Counted from the first letter of the stretch, positions 17,725-27,081 are shown. The stretch is 64,000 nucleotides of DNA from Sneathia sanguinegens (GCF_001517935.1 NZ_LOQF01000002.1:1-64000); one strand, 5' to 3'. Made by a program: numbers and translations. The notes: generated by a model from the sequence alone, not told the origin.

Positions 17725-18360
17725 ATGTTATTAAAATTAGAAAATGTTTCTAAAAAGTTCAATAACGAACTTATCTTTTCAAATATTTCCTTCTCTGTAA
17801 AAGAAGGTGAAATTTTTTCTATAGTAGGTAAATCTGGTATAGGTAAGTCAACACTAGCTAAAATAATTATTGGTCTTATAAAGCCAACATCAGGCAGAAT
17901 TTTATTTAATAATTCTGATATTTCAAAAAGAAAAATATCTGATATACAAATGATTTTCCAAGATCCTTATAGTGCTTTAAATGAAAAAATGACTGTTGAA
18001 GAAATTATTAAAGAACCTTTAATTGTCAATAAACAAGATAATATCAATGAGCGTGTAACTGAGATGCTAAACTTTTTAAAATTAATTGATTTTAAAACGA
18101 AGTATCCAAGCGAATTATCTGGTGGTCAAAGACAAAGAGTTATTGTTGGTGCAGCAATGATTTTAAAACCAAAATTAGTAATTTGCGATGAACCAATTGC
18201 TTCTCTTGATCTTACTATACAAGAACAAATAATACAATTAATAAAATTTTTTAATAAAAAATATAGAACAACTTTTATCTTTATTTCACATGATTTACAA
18301 ATAGTTAAACATATTTCAGATACTATATTTAAAATGGAGGTTAAAAATGAAAAAAACTAA
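17725..18360 (+). CDS. orphan ABC ATPase (OppF/DppF-like, short)
   Basis: 211 residues with Walker A GKSGIGKST, Q-loop IFQDPYSALN, signature LSGGQRQR, Walker B LVICDEPIASLD and switch ISHDLQIVKHIS. The DPYSALN and ASLD blocks are typical of peptide/nickel ATPases, but the roughly 80-residue C-terminal oligopeptide domain of OppF is missing, and no permease or binding protein lies nearby. It may serve an unlinked transporter. The ATG is preferred over an upstream in-frame GTG because GGGTGG is correctly spaced for it. It overlaps ldh by 14 bases. Confidence 0.78.
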   Translation: MLLKLENVSKKFNNELIFSNISFSVKEGEIFSIVGKSGIGKSTLAKIIIGLIKPTSGRILFNNSDISKRKISDIQMIFQDPYSALNEKMTVEEIIKEPLIVNKQDNINERVTEMLNFLKLIDFKTKYPSELSGGQRQRVIVGAAMILKPKLVICDEPIASLDLTIQEQIIQLIKFFNKKYRTTFIFISHDLQIVKHISDTIFKMEVKNEKN

Positions 18361-19276
18361 TAAAGTTTCAATTATTGGAGCTGGCTTTGTAGGTTCAGCT
18401 ACTACTCTTGCAATTGCAGAATCTGGACTTGCTTCTCACATTGTTTTGGTTGATATAAACAAGAATAAGGCTCAAGGTGAAGCCTTGGATATAGCACATG
18501 GTGCGGCATTTATGAAATCTGTAGAAATAACTGCAGGAGATTATAAAGATACTACTGATTCAGACATAGTTGTAATTACTGCTGGTGCTGGTCAAAAACC
18601 TGGAGAATCAAGATTAGATTTAATAGGAAAAAATTTAAATATTTTCAAACAAATGATACCACAAATTGTAAGATATTCTCCAAATAGTATTTTACTTGTT
18701 GTTGCAAACCCAGTAGATATACTAACTTATTTCACTTATAAACTTTCTGGTTTCCCTGCTACAAGAGTAATAGGTAGTGGAACAGTACTTGATACTTCAA
18801 GATTAAAATATCATCTTGCAAAAATATTTGATATAGATGCTAAGAGTGTACATGGCTTTATGATAGGTGAACATGGGGACAGTGAATTTCCTGTATGGTC
18901 TGCTTTAAGTGTTGGTCCTTTATCAATAGAAGAATATTGTAGATTAGTTAATATTGAATTAGAAGAACTTAAGAAAACAGTTACTCACAATGTTAAAAAT
19001 GCTGCTTATGAAATAATTGAAAAAAAAGGATATACAAATTATGCAATAGGTTTAGCTGTTCGTCGTATTGTTGAGGCAATTTTAAGAGATGAAAAATCAA
19101 TTTTAACAATTTCTACATACAACCCTATAAGTGAAGTATATTATTCAGTACCTAATGTAGTAGGTAGAAATGGTCAAATAATGAAAATTTGCCCTGAATT
19201 AAACAAAGAAGAAAGAGAAAAATTAGATGAATCTATGAAAATTTTAAAAGAAGTTATAAATAAATTTGAACTATAA
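18347..19276 (+). CDS. ldh: L-lactate dehydrogenase
   Basis: Reduces pyruvate to L-lactate, regenerating NAD+ in fermentation. Rossmann motif IIGAGFVGSA (residues 9-18); the substrate loop reads AGAGQKPGESRLDL, where Gln marks lactate rather than malate dehydrogenase; the catalytic His is in IGEHGDSE (about 175-182). At 309 residues it is typical. GGAGG precedes the ATG inside the end of the ABC ATPase gene, giving coupled translation. Confidence 0.95.
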   Translation: MKKTNKVSIIGAGFVGSATTLAIAESGLASHIVLVDINKNKAQGEALDIAHGAAFMKSVEITAGDYKDTTDSDIVVITAGAGQKPGESRLDLIGKNLNIFKQMIPQIVRYSPNSILLVVANPVDILTYFTYKLSGFPATRVIGSGTVLDTSRLKYHLAKIFDIDAKSVHGFMIGEHGDSEFPVWSALSVGPLSIEEYCRLVNIELEELKKTVTHNVKNAAYEIIEKKGYTNYAIGLAVRRIVEAILRDEKSILTISTYNPISEVYYSVPNVVGRNGQIMKICPELNKEEREKLDESMKILKEVINKFEL

Positions 19277-19291
19277 TTTTCTTTGTTTTTG

Positions 19292-19300
19292 TGATATAAT
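19292..19300 (+). promoter_or_regulatory. extended -10 promoter element before glmU
   Basis: TGATATAAT, a consensus extended -10, lies about 30 bases upstream of the glmU start and after the ldh stop. No good -35 is seen, which is acceptable for an extended -10. Confidence 0.5.
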
Positions 19301-19330
19301 TAAGATAAAAAAATAAACTTGGAGGAAATC

Positions 19331-20659
19331 ATGTTATCAATAATTTTAGCTGCTGGTAAAGGTACTAGAATGAAATCTAATTTACCAAAAGTTTTACATA
19401 AGGTTAATGGTAAGCCAATGTTACAAAAGGTTATAGAAACAACTAGCAAATTTGGAGATATACTTTTAGTTTTAGGGTATAAAAAAGAACAAATTATAGA
19501 AAATTTTCCAACATACCCTTATGTTGTACAAGAAGAACAATTAGGTACTGGACATGCTATTAAAATTGCAAAAGAATATTTAAAAAATGCTGATACTGTT
19601 TTAATTACTTATGGCGATGGTCCTTTATTGTCTTCAGAAACAATAAAATCAATGCAAGATAAATTTTTTAAAAACAACTTAGACTGTCTACTACTTACTT
19701 GTTATTTAGATGAGCCTAAAGGTTATGGAAGAATTTTAAAAGATTCTATGAATAAAGTTATTGATATAGTTGAAGAAAAAGAAGCTACTGAAGAAATAAA
19801 AAAAATAAATGAAATTAATGTTGGAGTTTATTTATTCAAAGCAAAAAGCTTACTTAATATCATAGATAAAATAGATAACAATAATCTTAAAGGCGAATAT
19901 TATTTAACAGATGCCATAAAATTATTGAATTCTAATGGTTATATCTGTGATAGCCTAACTCTAAAAGATAAAAATGAAATGTTAGGTGTAAATTCAAAAA
20001 TTGATTTGGCAAAAGTATCAAATATTTTATTACAAAAAAAATTAACTTCATTAATGGAAAATGGTGTTACAATTATTGATCCAACATCTACATACATTGA
20101 AGATGATGTTATTATAGGTTCAGATACAATAATTTATCCTAATACTATTATTACTGGAAAAACTACTATTGGATCTAATTGTCTTGTATTTTCTTCAAGA
20201 ATTGAAGATAGCGAAATAGCTGACAATGTAAAAATAGATAATAGCGTTATAGAAAGTTCTACTTTAAAAAATGAAGTTACAATTGGTCCTTTTGCACATT
20301 TAAGAAAAGGTACAATTTTAAATGAAAAGGTTCACATAGGTAATTTTGTAGAAGTTAAAAATTCTACTTTGCACAAAGGTGTAAAATCTGGACATTTAAC
20401 TTACCTTGGAGATGCTATCATAGGCGAAAATACTAATATTGGTGCTGGTACTATTACATGTAATTATGATGGTGTTCACAAAAATAAAACTCAAATAGGT
20501 GCTAATTCATTTATTGGAAGTAATTCTATATTTGTTGCTCCAATTAATGTAGGTGCTAATGTTCTTACTGCAGCGGGTAGTGTAATTACAAAAGATATTG
20601 AAGATGATAAACTTGCATTTGGTCGTGCAAGACAAGTTATTATTAATAAAAAAAAGTAG
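19331..20659 (+). CDS. glmU: bifunctional UDP-GlcNAc pyrophosphorylase / GlcN-1-P acetyltransferase
   Basis: Makes UDP-N-acetylglucosamine for peptidoglycan and surface glycans. The N-terminal nucleotidyltransferase has LAAGKGTRMKSNLPKVL (residues 6-22) and QLGTGHA; the C-terminal half is a left-handed beta helix of hexapeptide repeats (e.g. IGSDTIIYPNTIITGKTTIG) with the acetyltransferase block IGAGTITCNYDG. At 442 residues it is slightly short but complete. The ATG directly follows GGAGG; an in-frame TTG upstream would include the ribosome site itself. It is followed by prs, as in many bacteria. Confidence 0.95.
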   Translation: MLSIILAAGKGTRMKSNLPKVLHKVNGKPMLQKVIETTSKFGDILLVLGYKKEQIIENFPTYPYVVQEEQLGTGHAIKIAKEYLKNADTVLITYGDGPLLSSETIKSMQDKFFKNNLDCLLLTCYLDEPKGYGRILKDSMNKVIDIVEEKEATEEIKKINEINVGVYLFKAKSLLNIIDKIDNNNLKGEYYLTDAIKLLNSNGYICDSLTLKDKNEMLGVNSKIDLAKVSNILLQKKLTSLMENGVTIIDPTSTYIEDDVIIGSDTIIYPNTIITGKTTIGSNCLVFSSRIEDSEIADNVKIDNSVIESSTLKNEVTIGPFAHLRKGTILNEKVHIGNFVEVKNSTLHKGVKSGHLTYLGDAIIGENTNIGAGTITCNYDGVHKNKTQIGANSFIGSNSIFVAPINVGANVLTAAGSVITKDIEDDKLAFGRARQVIINKKK

Positions 20660-20675
20660 AAAGAGAGTGTAAGAA

Positions 20676-21653
20676 ATGAAAGAACACGAAATTAAAATTT
20701 TCGCTGGAACTTCAAGTTTTAAATTAGCAAATAAAATTGCTGACAAACTCGGTACTAAGCTTGGAGATAGAGATATCATTAAATTTGCTGATGGTGAATT
20801 TTTTGCAAAAGCTAATTGTACCGTAAGAGGTTGTAAAGTATTTATTATACAATCTACCTCGAAACCTGTTAATGAAAATATTATGGAATTATTAGTTTTT
20901 ATTGACTCGTTAAAAAGAGCTTCTGCTTCTGAAATTATTGCTGTTATGCCTTATTATGGTTATGCAAGACAAGATAGAAAAGCTAGTCCAAGAGAACCAA
21001 TTACTTCAAAGTTAATTGCTGATCTTTTAACAACTGCTGGTGCTACAAGAGTAGTTACTATGGATTTACATGCTAAACAAATACAAGGGTTCTTTAATAT
21101 TCCAGTTGATCACATGGAAGCCTTACCTATATTTGCAAAGTATTTTATAAACCAAGGTTTCACAAATGAAAATACTGTAGTTGTCTCACCTGATGTTGGT
21201 GGTGTTAAAAGAGCAAGAAACTTGGCTACTTGGTTACATATGCCTCTAGCAATAATTGATAAAAGAAGACCACAAGCAAACATTTGCGAAGTAATGAATA
21301 TTATTGGTGATGTTAAGGGTAAAAGAGCTATTTTAATAGATGATATTATTGATACTGCTGGTACTATTTGTAATGCTGCAAAAGCTTTAAAAGAAGCTGG
21401 TGCTACTGAAGTATTTGCTTGTGCCACACATGCTGTATTTTCAGGAGAAGCCGTACAAAGACTTAAAAACTCTGAATTTACAAAAGTTATAGTTACAGAT
21501 TCAATTCAATTAAATGACGATCAATTATTTGATAAATTAAAAATAGTTTCTGCAAGTACAATGTTTGCTGAAACTATTCATAGAATATACAATGAAGAGC
21601 CTATTAGCGACCTTTTTGCTCTTCCAAATAATATAGATGAAAGTAATGAATAA
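20676..21653 (+). CDS. prs: ribose-phosphate pyrophosphokinase
   Basis: Forms PRPP from ribose-5-phosphate and ATP, for nucleotide, His and Trp synthesis. Recognised by FADGEFFAK, YYGYARQDRKASPREPI (ATP loop), VVTMDLHAKQIQGFF, SPDVGGVKRAR (flexible loop) and the PRPP motif AILIDDIIDTAGTI. 325 residues, class I. An AGAGAG ribosome site lies 16 bases after glmU, so it is probably co-transcribed; it overlaps the next gene. Confidence 0.96.
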   Translation: MKEHEIKIFAGTSSFKLANKIADKLGTKLGDRDIIKFADGEFFAKANCTVRGCKVFIIQSTSKPVNENIMELLVFIDSLKRASASEIIAVMPYYGYARQDRKASPREPITSKLIADLLTTAGATRVVTMDLHAKQIQGFFNIPVDHMEALPIFAKYFINQGFTNENTVVVSPDVGGVKRARNLATWLHMPLAIIDKRRPQANICEVMNIIGDVKGKRAILIDDIIDTAGTICNAAKALKEAGATEVFACATHAVFSGEAVQRLKNSEFTKVIVTDSIQLNDDQLFDKLKIVSASTMFAETIHRIYNEEPISDLFALPNNIDESNE

Positions 21654-22227
21654 TAATTTTGAAAAAGCCATACAATTATTACAAGAAGGTCGTGCAATAA
21701 TAATTCCAACTGATACTGTGTATGGTTTAGCTGCTATTCCTACAAAAAAAGCTATAAATCTTTTATATACACTAAAAAAAAGAGATAAAGCTAAAAAGAT
21801 TCTAGCCTTAGTAGCTGATTATTCAGACTTTGAAAAATTAACTACTGATGTTGATTATAAACTTATAAAACATTTTTTACCTGGTGCTTTAAGCATAATT
21901 TGTAAGACAAACAAAGAATTTTTACCTTTATTAGGTCCTACTATTGGCATCAGAATTCCAGACTGCGATTTAACTCGTAATTTGATTAGAAAAGTTGGTG
22001 GCATACTTATGACAACAAGTGCTAATATTTCTGGCGAACCCCCTGCTACAAAGATTAGCTCTATTTCTAAAGAGTTGTTAGATAATGTTCCTTTAATACT
22101 TGAAACTGATAAACATTTATCTGGTATACCTTCAACTATTATCTCATATTTGGATAATCATTATACTTTAATTCGCTCTGGGCAAATTGATTTTAAAGAC
22201 ATTTTGAAGATTGGAGGAAAAAAATAA
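21637..22227 (+). CDS. tsaC: L-threonylcarbamoyladenylate synthase (YrdC/Sua5 domain)
   Basis: First step of t6A37 tRNA modification: threonine + bicarbonate + ATP to threonylcarbamoyl-AMP. The YrdC fold is shown by IIPTDTVYGLAA (residues 22-33), KKRDKAK, the PGALSII block and TTSANISGEP (about 127-136). At 196 residues it is the short TsaC form without the Sua5 extension. Translation starts inside the prs end; the ATG three codons later is an equally possible start because no clear ribosome site separates them. Confidence 0.9.
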   Translation: MKVMNNNFEKAIQLLQEGRAIIIPTDTVYGLAAIPTKKAINLLYTLKKRDKAKKILALVADYSDFEKLTTDVDYKLIKHFLPGALSIICKTNKEFLPLLGPTIGIRIPDCDLTRNLIRKVGGILMTTSANISGEPPATKISSISKELLDNVPLILETDKHLSGIPSTIISYLDNHYTLIRSGQIDFKDILKIGGKK

Positions 22228-22228
22228 C

Positions 22229-22690
22229 ATGAAAATAATGAATGCAAATAGATTAAATGATATGGATGTTTTAAATATGAAACAACAAGCTAAACTTGCA
22301 AGTTCTATGCAAAAAATTGGTAAAACTAAAAGAAAAATAGAAGTACATCTTAGTAAAAGTTCTCAAAAATATCTTGATCAAGTTATTATAGAACTAAAAA
22401 AACAAATGGATGCAAATACTAGTTCAGCTTTACCTAATATTTTAAGTTTTTTCAACTATTTACAAAAGCAAGTCCATGTTGAAAAGAAAGCAAAAAGAGA
22501 AAAACTTAAATCTTTTAAACTTTCATATGAAGAACAAGACTTCTTAGTATTACAAATAAAATCTATGATTAAAGAAGTTGAAAGACAAAAAGAAAATTTA
22601 AAATTCTATAATTTAATTAAAAAACTAATTTTTTCTTCAGTTAAAGCACAAAATGAACTATTATTAAAAGAACTTACAAATAAAAAATAA
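22229..22690 (+). CDS. unknown basic protein, coiled-coil type
   Basis: 153 residues, highly charged (Lys-rich), predicted mostly helical, with no signal peptide or membrane segment. General character and length recall YaaR/DUF327-like proteins, but I cannot confirm a family. Start fixed by GGAGG eight bases before the ATG. It lies between tsaC and a PilB-like ATPase and is probably in the same transcript; function unknown. Confidence 0.55.
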   Translation: MKIMNANRLNDMDVLNMKQQAKLASSMQKIGKTKRKIEVHLSKSSQKYLDQVIIELKKQMDANTSSALPNILSFFNYLQKQVHVEKKAKREKLKSFKLSYEEQDFLVLQIKSMIKEVERQKENLKFYNLIKKLIFSSVKAQNELLLKELTNKK

Positions 22691-22712
22691 TTTAATTTCA
22701 TATGGGGGGATT

Positions 22713-23750
22713 ATGAAAAAAATGATAAAAGAAGACATTGCTCCTAGCAATGTCTTTATATCTAATAACACTATTTTAATAGTTAATGATATTATTAGTT
22801 ATGGAATAAAAAATAAAGCAAGTGATATACATATTAGAGATTATTATGGTAAATGTATAATTGAATATAGAATAAATGGTCTTATTAAAGAATACAAAAA
22901 TGATTATTCTAATTCTGTAGAAATTATCTCAAGAATAAAGATAATGTCAAAAATGAATGTAGCAGAGAAGAGATTACCACAAGATGGAAATATTACTTTC
23001 GAAAATTATGATTTAAGAATCTGTGTAATACCTACAATTAGTGGAGAAAATGTAGTAATTAGAATATTAAATTCTACCTTAGATGATATTTCACTAAAAG
23101 CCCTTGGTTTTTCAACAAAATCTATTTTAAATATTCAGAAGGCTATTTGTAAAAGTCATGGTTTAATTCTGGTTACAGGTCCCACTGGAAGTGGAAAATC
23201 AACAACTCTTTTATCAATAACAAAATTATTAAATGATGGCACAAGAAAAATTATAAGCATAGAAGATCCTGTTGAAAATAAAGTTTCTGGTATAGTTCAA
23301 GTTCAGGTGAATGATGATATAGGTCTAAGCTTTCCTACTATTTTAAGAAGTTCTCTTAGATCTGATCCTGATGTTATAATAATTTCAGAAATAAGAGATG
23401 AATTAACTGCTAAAATTGCTGTTAGAGCTTCTTTAACTGGACATCTTGTATTAGCTACTCTACACACAAATGATTGTATTTCAAGTTTTGCAAGACTAAT
23501 TGATATGAATATCCCTAAATATCTTATTCTCGATTCCATCCTTATGATAATATCTCAAAGACTATTAAATTCTAGCGATGATAAAAAAATAAAAAATAGA
23601 TTGATGATAAATGAAGTTCTTTATTTAACTGAAAAAGAAAAAGATATATTTTCTAAATATACTTTAAATAGTGACATTTTAGAAAATTTAAAATTACTTA
23701 ATTTTAAAACTATGATGGAGGATGCAAGTGAAAAAGGCTATAATATATGA
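22713..23750 (+). CDS. GspE/PilB-type secretion ATPase, short orphan form
   Basis: 345 residues of the type II/IV secretion ATPase family: Walker A GPTGSGKSTT (about 150), Asp box IISIEDPVENKV, Walker B SDPDVIIISEIRD and His box TGHLVLATLHTND. The long N-terminal (T2SSE_N) domain and the CxxC zinc module of GspE/PilB are absent; it begins with the IHIRDYYG strand of the N2 domain. Its role would be to drive assembly of a pseudopilus or pilus at the inner membrane, but no pilin, GspF or prepilin peptidase gene is close. GGGGGG precedes the ATG; the 3' end overlaps the next gene by 23 bases. Confidence 0.82.
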   Translation: MKKMIKEDIAPSNVFISNNTILIVNDIISYGIKNKASDIHIRDYYGKCIIEYRINGLIKEYKNDYSNSVEIISRIKIMSKMNVAEKRLPQDGNITFENYDLRICVIPTISGENVVIRILNSTLDDISLKALGFSTKSILNIQKAICKSHGLILVTGPTGSGKSTTLLSITKLLNDGTRKIISIEDPVENKVSGIVQVQVNDDIGLSFPTILRSSLRSDPDVIIISEIRDELTAKIAVRASLTGHLVLATLHTNDCISSFARLIDMNIPKYLILDSILMIISQRLLNSSDDKKIKNRLMINEVLYLTEKEKDIFSKYTLNSDILENLKLLNFKTMMEDASEKGYNI

Positions 23751-24324
23751 TTTTGACAAAACAATTTATTCAAAAGAAACAAGTATAACTTTTATGAAAT
23801 ATTTTTTAAAAAAACATCCTTATTTAATTTTTCCTTTTTTTATTAATCTTATTAAAATACTATTTAATTTATTTAATTTATCCAAGGTTAAAAATATCTT
23901 TTTTGATATATTTAAATATAATAATCCAAATGAAGATATTATTGATTTTTGGGAAAAAGAAATAAATAATATATATCCATATTTTTTTAATGAAATTAAT
24001 AATAATAAAAAAGAGGCTGATATTTTAATTTTGATTTCTGCTTCACCTGATTTCTTACTTAAACCCCTTTATAAAAAGCTTGGTTTTGATATTTTAATTG
24101 CAACAGAATATAATAATTATTCTATTGTTGGTAAAAATTGTAAGGGAGTTGAAAAATTAAATAGACTGAATAACTTAGGTGCTTTTCATGTACTTGCTTT
24201 TTATTCTGATAGTTTGTCAGATAAGCCTTTATTTGATATTGCAGATAAAAAATTTAGTATAGTAAAAGGAAAAAAAAATATAGGCTTGCCTAAAAAGAAT
24301 GGATTGATAGATAAATGGTTATAA
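23728..24324 (+). CDS. HAD-superfamily phosphatase (SerB-like, HAD-IB)
   Basis: 198 residues with the nucleophile motif IYDFDKTIY (Asp8, Asp10 from this start), a Ser motif LISASPDFL and a C-terminal acidic motif AFYSDSLSDKPLFD. The helical insertion after motif I is the HAD-IB cap of SerB-like enzymes. Substrate unknown; phosphoserine and sugar or lipid phosphates are possible. The GTG start was chosen because GGAGG lies 6 bases upstream; an ATG two codons earlier would overlap that ribosome site. Confidence 0.72.
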   Translation: MKKAIIYDFDKTIYSKETSITFMKYFLKKHPYLIFPFFINLIKILFNLFNLSKVKNIFFDIFKYNNPNEDIIDFWEKEINNIYPYFFNEINNNKKEADILILISASPDFLLKPLYKKLGFDILIATEYNNYSIVGKNCKGVEKLNRLNNLGAFHVLAFYSDSLSDKPLFDIADKKFSIVKGKKNIGLPKKNGLIDKWL

Positions 24325-25043
24325 AAATTAAATATAGCTATGATGGTAGCAAATTTTATGGAATGCAAAGACAAAAAGATAAGATTACTGTTCAAGGTGA
24401 AATTGAAAGAGTTTTATTTGAAGTTTTTTCTGAAAAAATTAATTTAATTTCTTCTGGAAGAACAGATCGTGGAGTACATGCCCTAAATCAAGTATCAAAT
24501 TTTGAAATTAAATCTCCTATTCCCTTGGAAACTATTAAATATCAACTAAATAAACATCTTTATGGTAAACTTAAAATTAATGAAATTAATTATGAAACAA
24601 CTCATTTTAACTCAAGATACTCAGCTATTAAAAGAACCTATGAATACCGTTTTAAACTTTTAAAAGATATTAGTCCTTTTGAAGCAAACTATATTTCAGG
24701 AATAAATTTAAAACATATTGATCTTGATAAAATAAACAAAAATCTTCTTCTTTTTATTGGAACACACGATTTTACACAATATTCTAAAAAAGATAAGGCT
24801 CTTAAAAATCCCATAAGACAAATATATTCTGCAAAATGCAAATATGAAAATGAAATATATATCGCCACAATACAGGGTAATAGTTTTCTAAAATCTATGA
24901 TAAGACTCATTATGGCCTCTTGTATATTTGAAAATCCTGAACAAATAAAAAATAGATTAGATTTAAAAGCCCCTAATTTACCAAAAAAAATATTAAGTCC
25001 TTATGGTCTTTACTTAAAAGAGGTAATATATGATGAAAATTAA
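24315..25043 (+). CDS. truA: tRNA pseudouridine(38-40) synthase
   Basis: Isomerises U38-U40 in the anticodon arm of many tRNAs. The catalytic Asp sits in SSGRTDRGVHALNQ (about residues 46-59); YDGSKFYGMQRQ near the N-terminus, RYSAIKRTYEYR and the closing FLKSMIRLIMA block are TruA signatures. 242 residues is typical. It overlaps the HAD gene by 10 bases and the GNAT gene by 14, in a run of coupled genes. Confidence 0.94.
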   Translation: MVIKIKYSYDGSKFYGMQRQKDKITVQGEIERVLFEVFSEKINLISSGRTDRGVHALNQVSNFEIKSPIPLETIKYQLNKHLYGKLKINEINYETTHFNSRYSAIKRTYEYRFKLLKDISPFEANYISGINLKHIDLDKINKNLLLFIGTHDFTQYSKKDKALKNPIRQIYSAKCKYENEIYIATIQGNSFLKSMIRLIMASCIFENPEQIKNRLDLKAPNLPKKILSPYGLYLKEVIYDEN

Positions 25044-25473
25044 AAGATTAGATGCAAAGGCAGACAGAAAACTTTTAGAAAAAATATACATATATGAAGA
25101 AGAAATTTTTGGCAAGGCAGGTATAGGTCAATATAACATATCTCCTTTTACAAAATATGGTAGAACTTATGCAATATATAACGATAAAGATATTATTAGT
25201 GTTATCGAAGTTTTACAATGCAATAAGCTTTCATATATTTATGGTGTATCGACAAATAAATCATATCAAAATATGGGCTATGCTAAAAAACTATTAACTT
25301 TTGTCATAAATGATTTAAAAATTTCTAATTTTGAATTTATCGAGTTAACTGTTACTTGCACAAATGAAAAAGCAATAAAGCTTTATCAAAGTTTTGATTT
25401 TAAAATAAAAGAATTGCTTGAAAATGAGTATTTTGATAATGAAAAAAGATATTTAATGAGAAAGGAAATATAA
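25030..25473 (+). CDS. GNAT-family N-acetyltransferase
   Basis: 147 residues with a GNAT core: GVSTNKSYQNMGYAKKLL is the acetyl-CoA pyrophosphate loop (a variant of Q/RxxGxG/A), and ELTVTCTNEKAIKLYQSFDFK is the usual strand-4/helix end. Substrate unknown; a RimI-like or small-molecule acetyltransferase is possible. Start ATG follows AGAGG inside the truA end and abuts the methyltransferase gene. Confidence 0.75.
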   Translation: MMKIKRLDAKADRKLLEKIYIYEEEIFGKAGIGQYNISPFTKYGRTYAIYNDKDIISVIEVLQCNKLSYIYGVSTNKSYQNMGYAKKLLTFVINDLKISNFEFIELTVTCTNEKAIKLYQSFDFKIKELLENEYFDNEKRYLMRKEI

Positions 25474-26082
25474 ATGCAACATTATTTTAGTGAAAACCCT
25501 GACATAAAATCAAATAGAAAAAAAATTGACTTACAATTTTTAGATAAACATTTTTCTTTTACAACAGATAATGGAATTTTTTCAAAAAATAATATAGACA
25601 CTGGTACCAAAATCTTATTAACTGAAATTATTAAAACTTTTAAAGCTCCTTCTACTTCTTTTGATGTCCTAGACATTGGTTGTGGCTATGGTGTAGTTGC
25701 AACTATAATAAGATCATTTTATAAAAATAGTAATGTCATTTTAAGTGATGTAAATAATAGAGCCTTAGATTTAGCAAAAATAAATTTAGAAAATAATAAT
25801 ATATCTGCTAATTATAAAATAATAAAATCTAATTTATATGAAAATATTTGTGAACAATTTGATTTGATAATCTCTAATCCTCCAATTAGAGCTGGAAAAA
25901 AACTAATCTTTGAACTTTATAGAAAGAGTTATGAGCACCTAAAAAAAGATGGTTTATTCTTCTGTGTTATAATGACAAAACATGGTGCAAAATCAACAGA
26001 AAAAGAATTAAAAACTATTTTTTCTTCTATTTCATGTATACAAATTTCAGAAGGATATAGAGTTTATATGGGAAGAAAGTAA
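25474..26082 (+). CDS. RsmC/YbxB-like class I methyltransferase
   Basis: 202 residues. SAM motif I LDIGCGYGVVA (about 66-76), acidic SDVNNRALDLA, and catalytic NPPIRAGK (about 133-140), which is characteristic of the RsmC/YbxB group that methylates guanine N2 in 16S rRNA. The YFSENPDIKS N-terminus is also family-typical. Specific target position is inferred. The gene begins directly after the GNAT stop behind AGGAAAT. Confidence 0.85.
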   Translation: MQHYFSENPDIKSNRKKIDLQFLDKHFSFTTDNGIFSKNNIDTGTKILLTEIIKTFKAPSTSFDVLDIGCGYGVVATIIRSFYKNSNVILSDVNNRALDLAKINLENNNISANYKIIKSNLYENICEQFDLIISNPPIRAGKKLIFELYRKSYEHLKKDGLFFCVIMTKHGAKSTEKELKTIFSSISCIQISEGYRVYMGRK

Positions 26083-26090
26083 CTTCCCAT

Positions 26091-26558
26091 TTAAACTATA
26101 ATATCAACATATTCTGCTTTAACAATATTAATTAAATCTTGTGGATTTATTTTAATTTGTACACCTATTTTTCCACCACTTACAAAAATATATTCTTTAC
26201 CTTTTGCACTCTCATCAATAAAAGTTTTAAATAACTTTTTCATGCCTATGGGTGAACAACCTCCATGAACATAACCTGTTAATCCAAGCAAATCTCTTTG
26301 TAATAGCATTTCTATCTTTTTACTATTTGAAACACTTGCTGCTTTTTTTAAGTCTAATTCATTAACTACAGGTATAATAAATACAAAATATTCTTTTTTA
26401 TTTGAAATAGTAACTAAGGTTTTATATACATTTTGAGGATTTTCTCCAGTACTTATTGCAACATCAACACCTGATATACCCTTACTTGCATCATATTCTA
26501 TTTCTTCGTATTTTATTTTCTTAGATTCTAATATTCTAATTGCATTCGTTTTTTTCAT
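26091..26558 (-). CDS. ybaK: Cys-tRNA(Pro)/Cys-tRNA deacylase
   Basis: 155-residue YbaK/EbsC protein, a trans-editing enzyme that hydrolyses Cys wrongly attached to tRNA-Pro. Signatures: the Lys in QNVYKTLVT (catalytic Lys of the family, about residue 46), PVVNELDLKKAA and GYVHGGCSPIGMKK. The gene is convergent with the methyltransferase, separated by only 8 bases, and lies 10 bases after the membrane-protein gene on the minus strand. Confidence 0.9.
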   Translation of the reverse strand: MKKTNAIRILESKKIKYEEIEYDASKGISGVDVAISTGENPQNVYKTLVTISNKKEYFVFIIPVVNELDLKKAASVSNSKKIEMLLQRDLLGLTGYVHGGCSPIGMKKLFKTFIDESAKGKEYIFVSGGKIGVQIKINPQDLINIVKAEYVDIIV

Positions 26559-26568
26559 TTTATTCCTT

Positions 26569-27027
26569 TTAAATAATCTTAAATAAACCTAAACTAACTA
26601 AACTCATAATTAAAAATGCTAATATTACACCAAATAATACAGATAACACTGTCTTTTTAAAATCAAGATCTAATAAACTTGCTGCTAGTGTTCCAGTCCA
26701 TGCTCCAGTTCCTGGTAAGGGTATTCCAACAAATAAGAAAAGAGCTACATATACTCCATATTTTGAACCTGTTTCTAATTTTTTACCAGCATTATGACCC
26801 TTTACCAAACAATATTTAAAAAATTTTCCAATATATTTTAATTCACTTCCAAATTTTAAAACTTGTCTTGCAAATAAAAATATTAGAGGAACAACTAACA
26901 TATTACCTATTATCGATATTAACATTATTTTAGTTAAATCTAATTTCATAGCTATTCCATATACAACAGCTCCTCTTAATTCAATTAGAGGTAGCATAGA
27001 TATTATAAAAACAATTATATATTTCAT
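26569..27027 (-). CDS. COG2426 small membrane exporter-like protein
   Basis: 152 residues with four or five membrane segments. The N-terminal PLIELRGAVVYGIAM and central FVGIPLPGTGAWTGTLAA blocks are signatures of the family annotated as putative small multi-drug export proteins (COG2426). Real substrates are not established for the family. Likely co-transcribed with ybaK; the upstream fba gene has its own terminator between them. Confidence 0.78.
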   Translation of the reverse strand: MKYIIVFIISMLPLIELRGAVVYGIAMKLDLTKIMLISIIGNMLVVPLIFLFARQVLKFGSELKYIGKFFKYCLVKGHNAGKKLETGSKYGVYVALFLFVGIPLPGTGAWTGTLAASLLDLDFKKTVLSVLFGVILAFLIMSLVSLGLFKII

Positions 27028-27043
27028 TATTATCCTTTTTATT

Positions 27044-27072
27044 AAAAAAAGCCAACACCAGCTGGCTTTTTT
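27044..27072. terminator. intrinsic terminator downstream of fba
   Basis: AAAAAAGCCA and TGGCTTTTTT form a stem with an 8-base loop; the minus strand ends in a T tract, terminating fba before the COG2426 gene. Confidence 0.8.
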
Positions 27073-27081
27073 ATTTTAATT

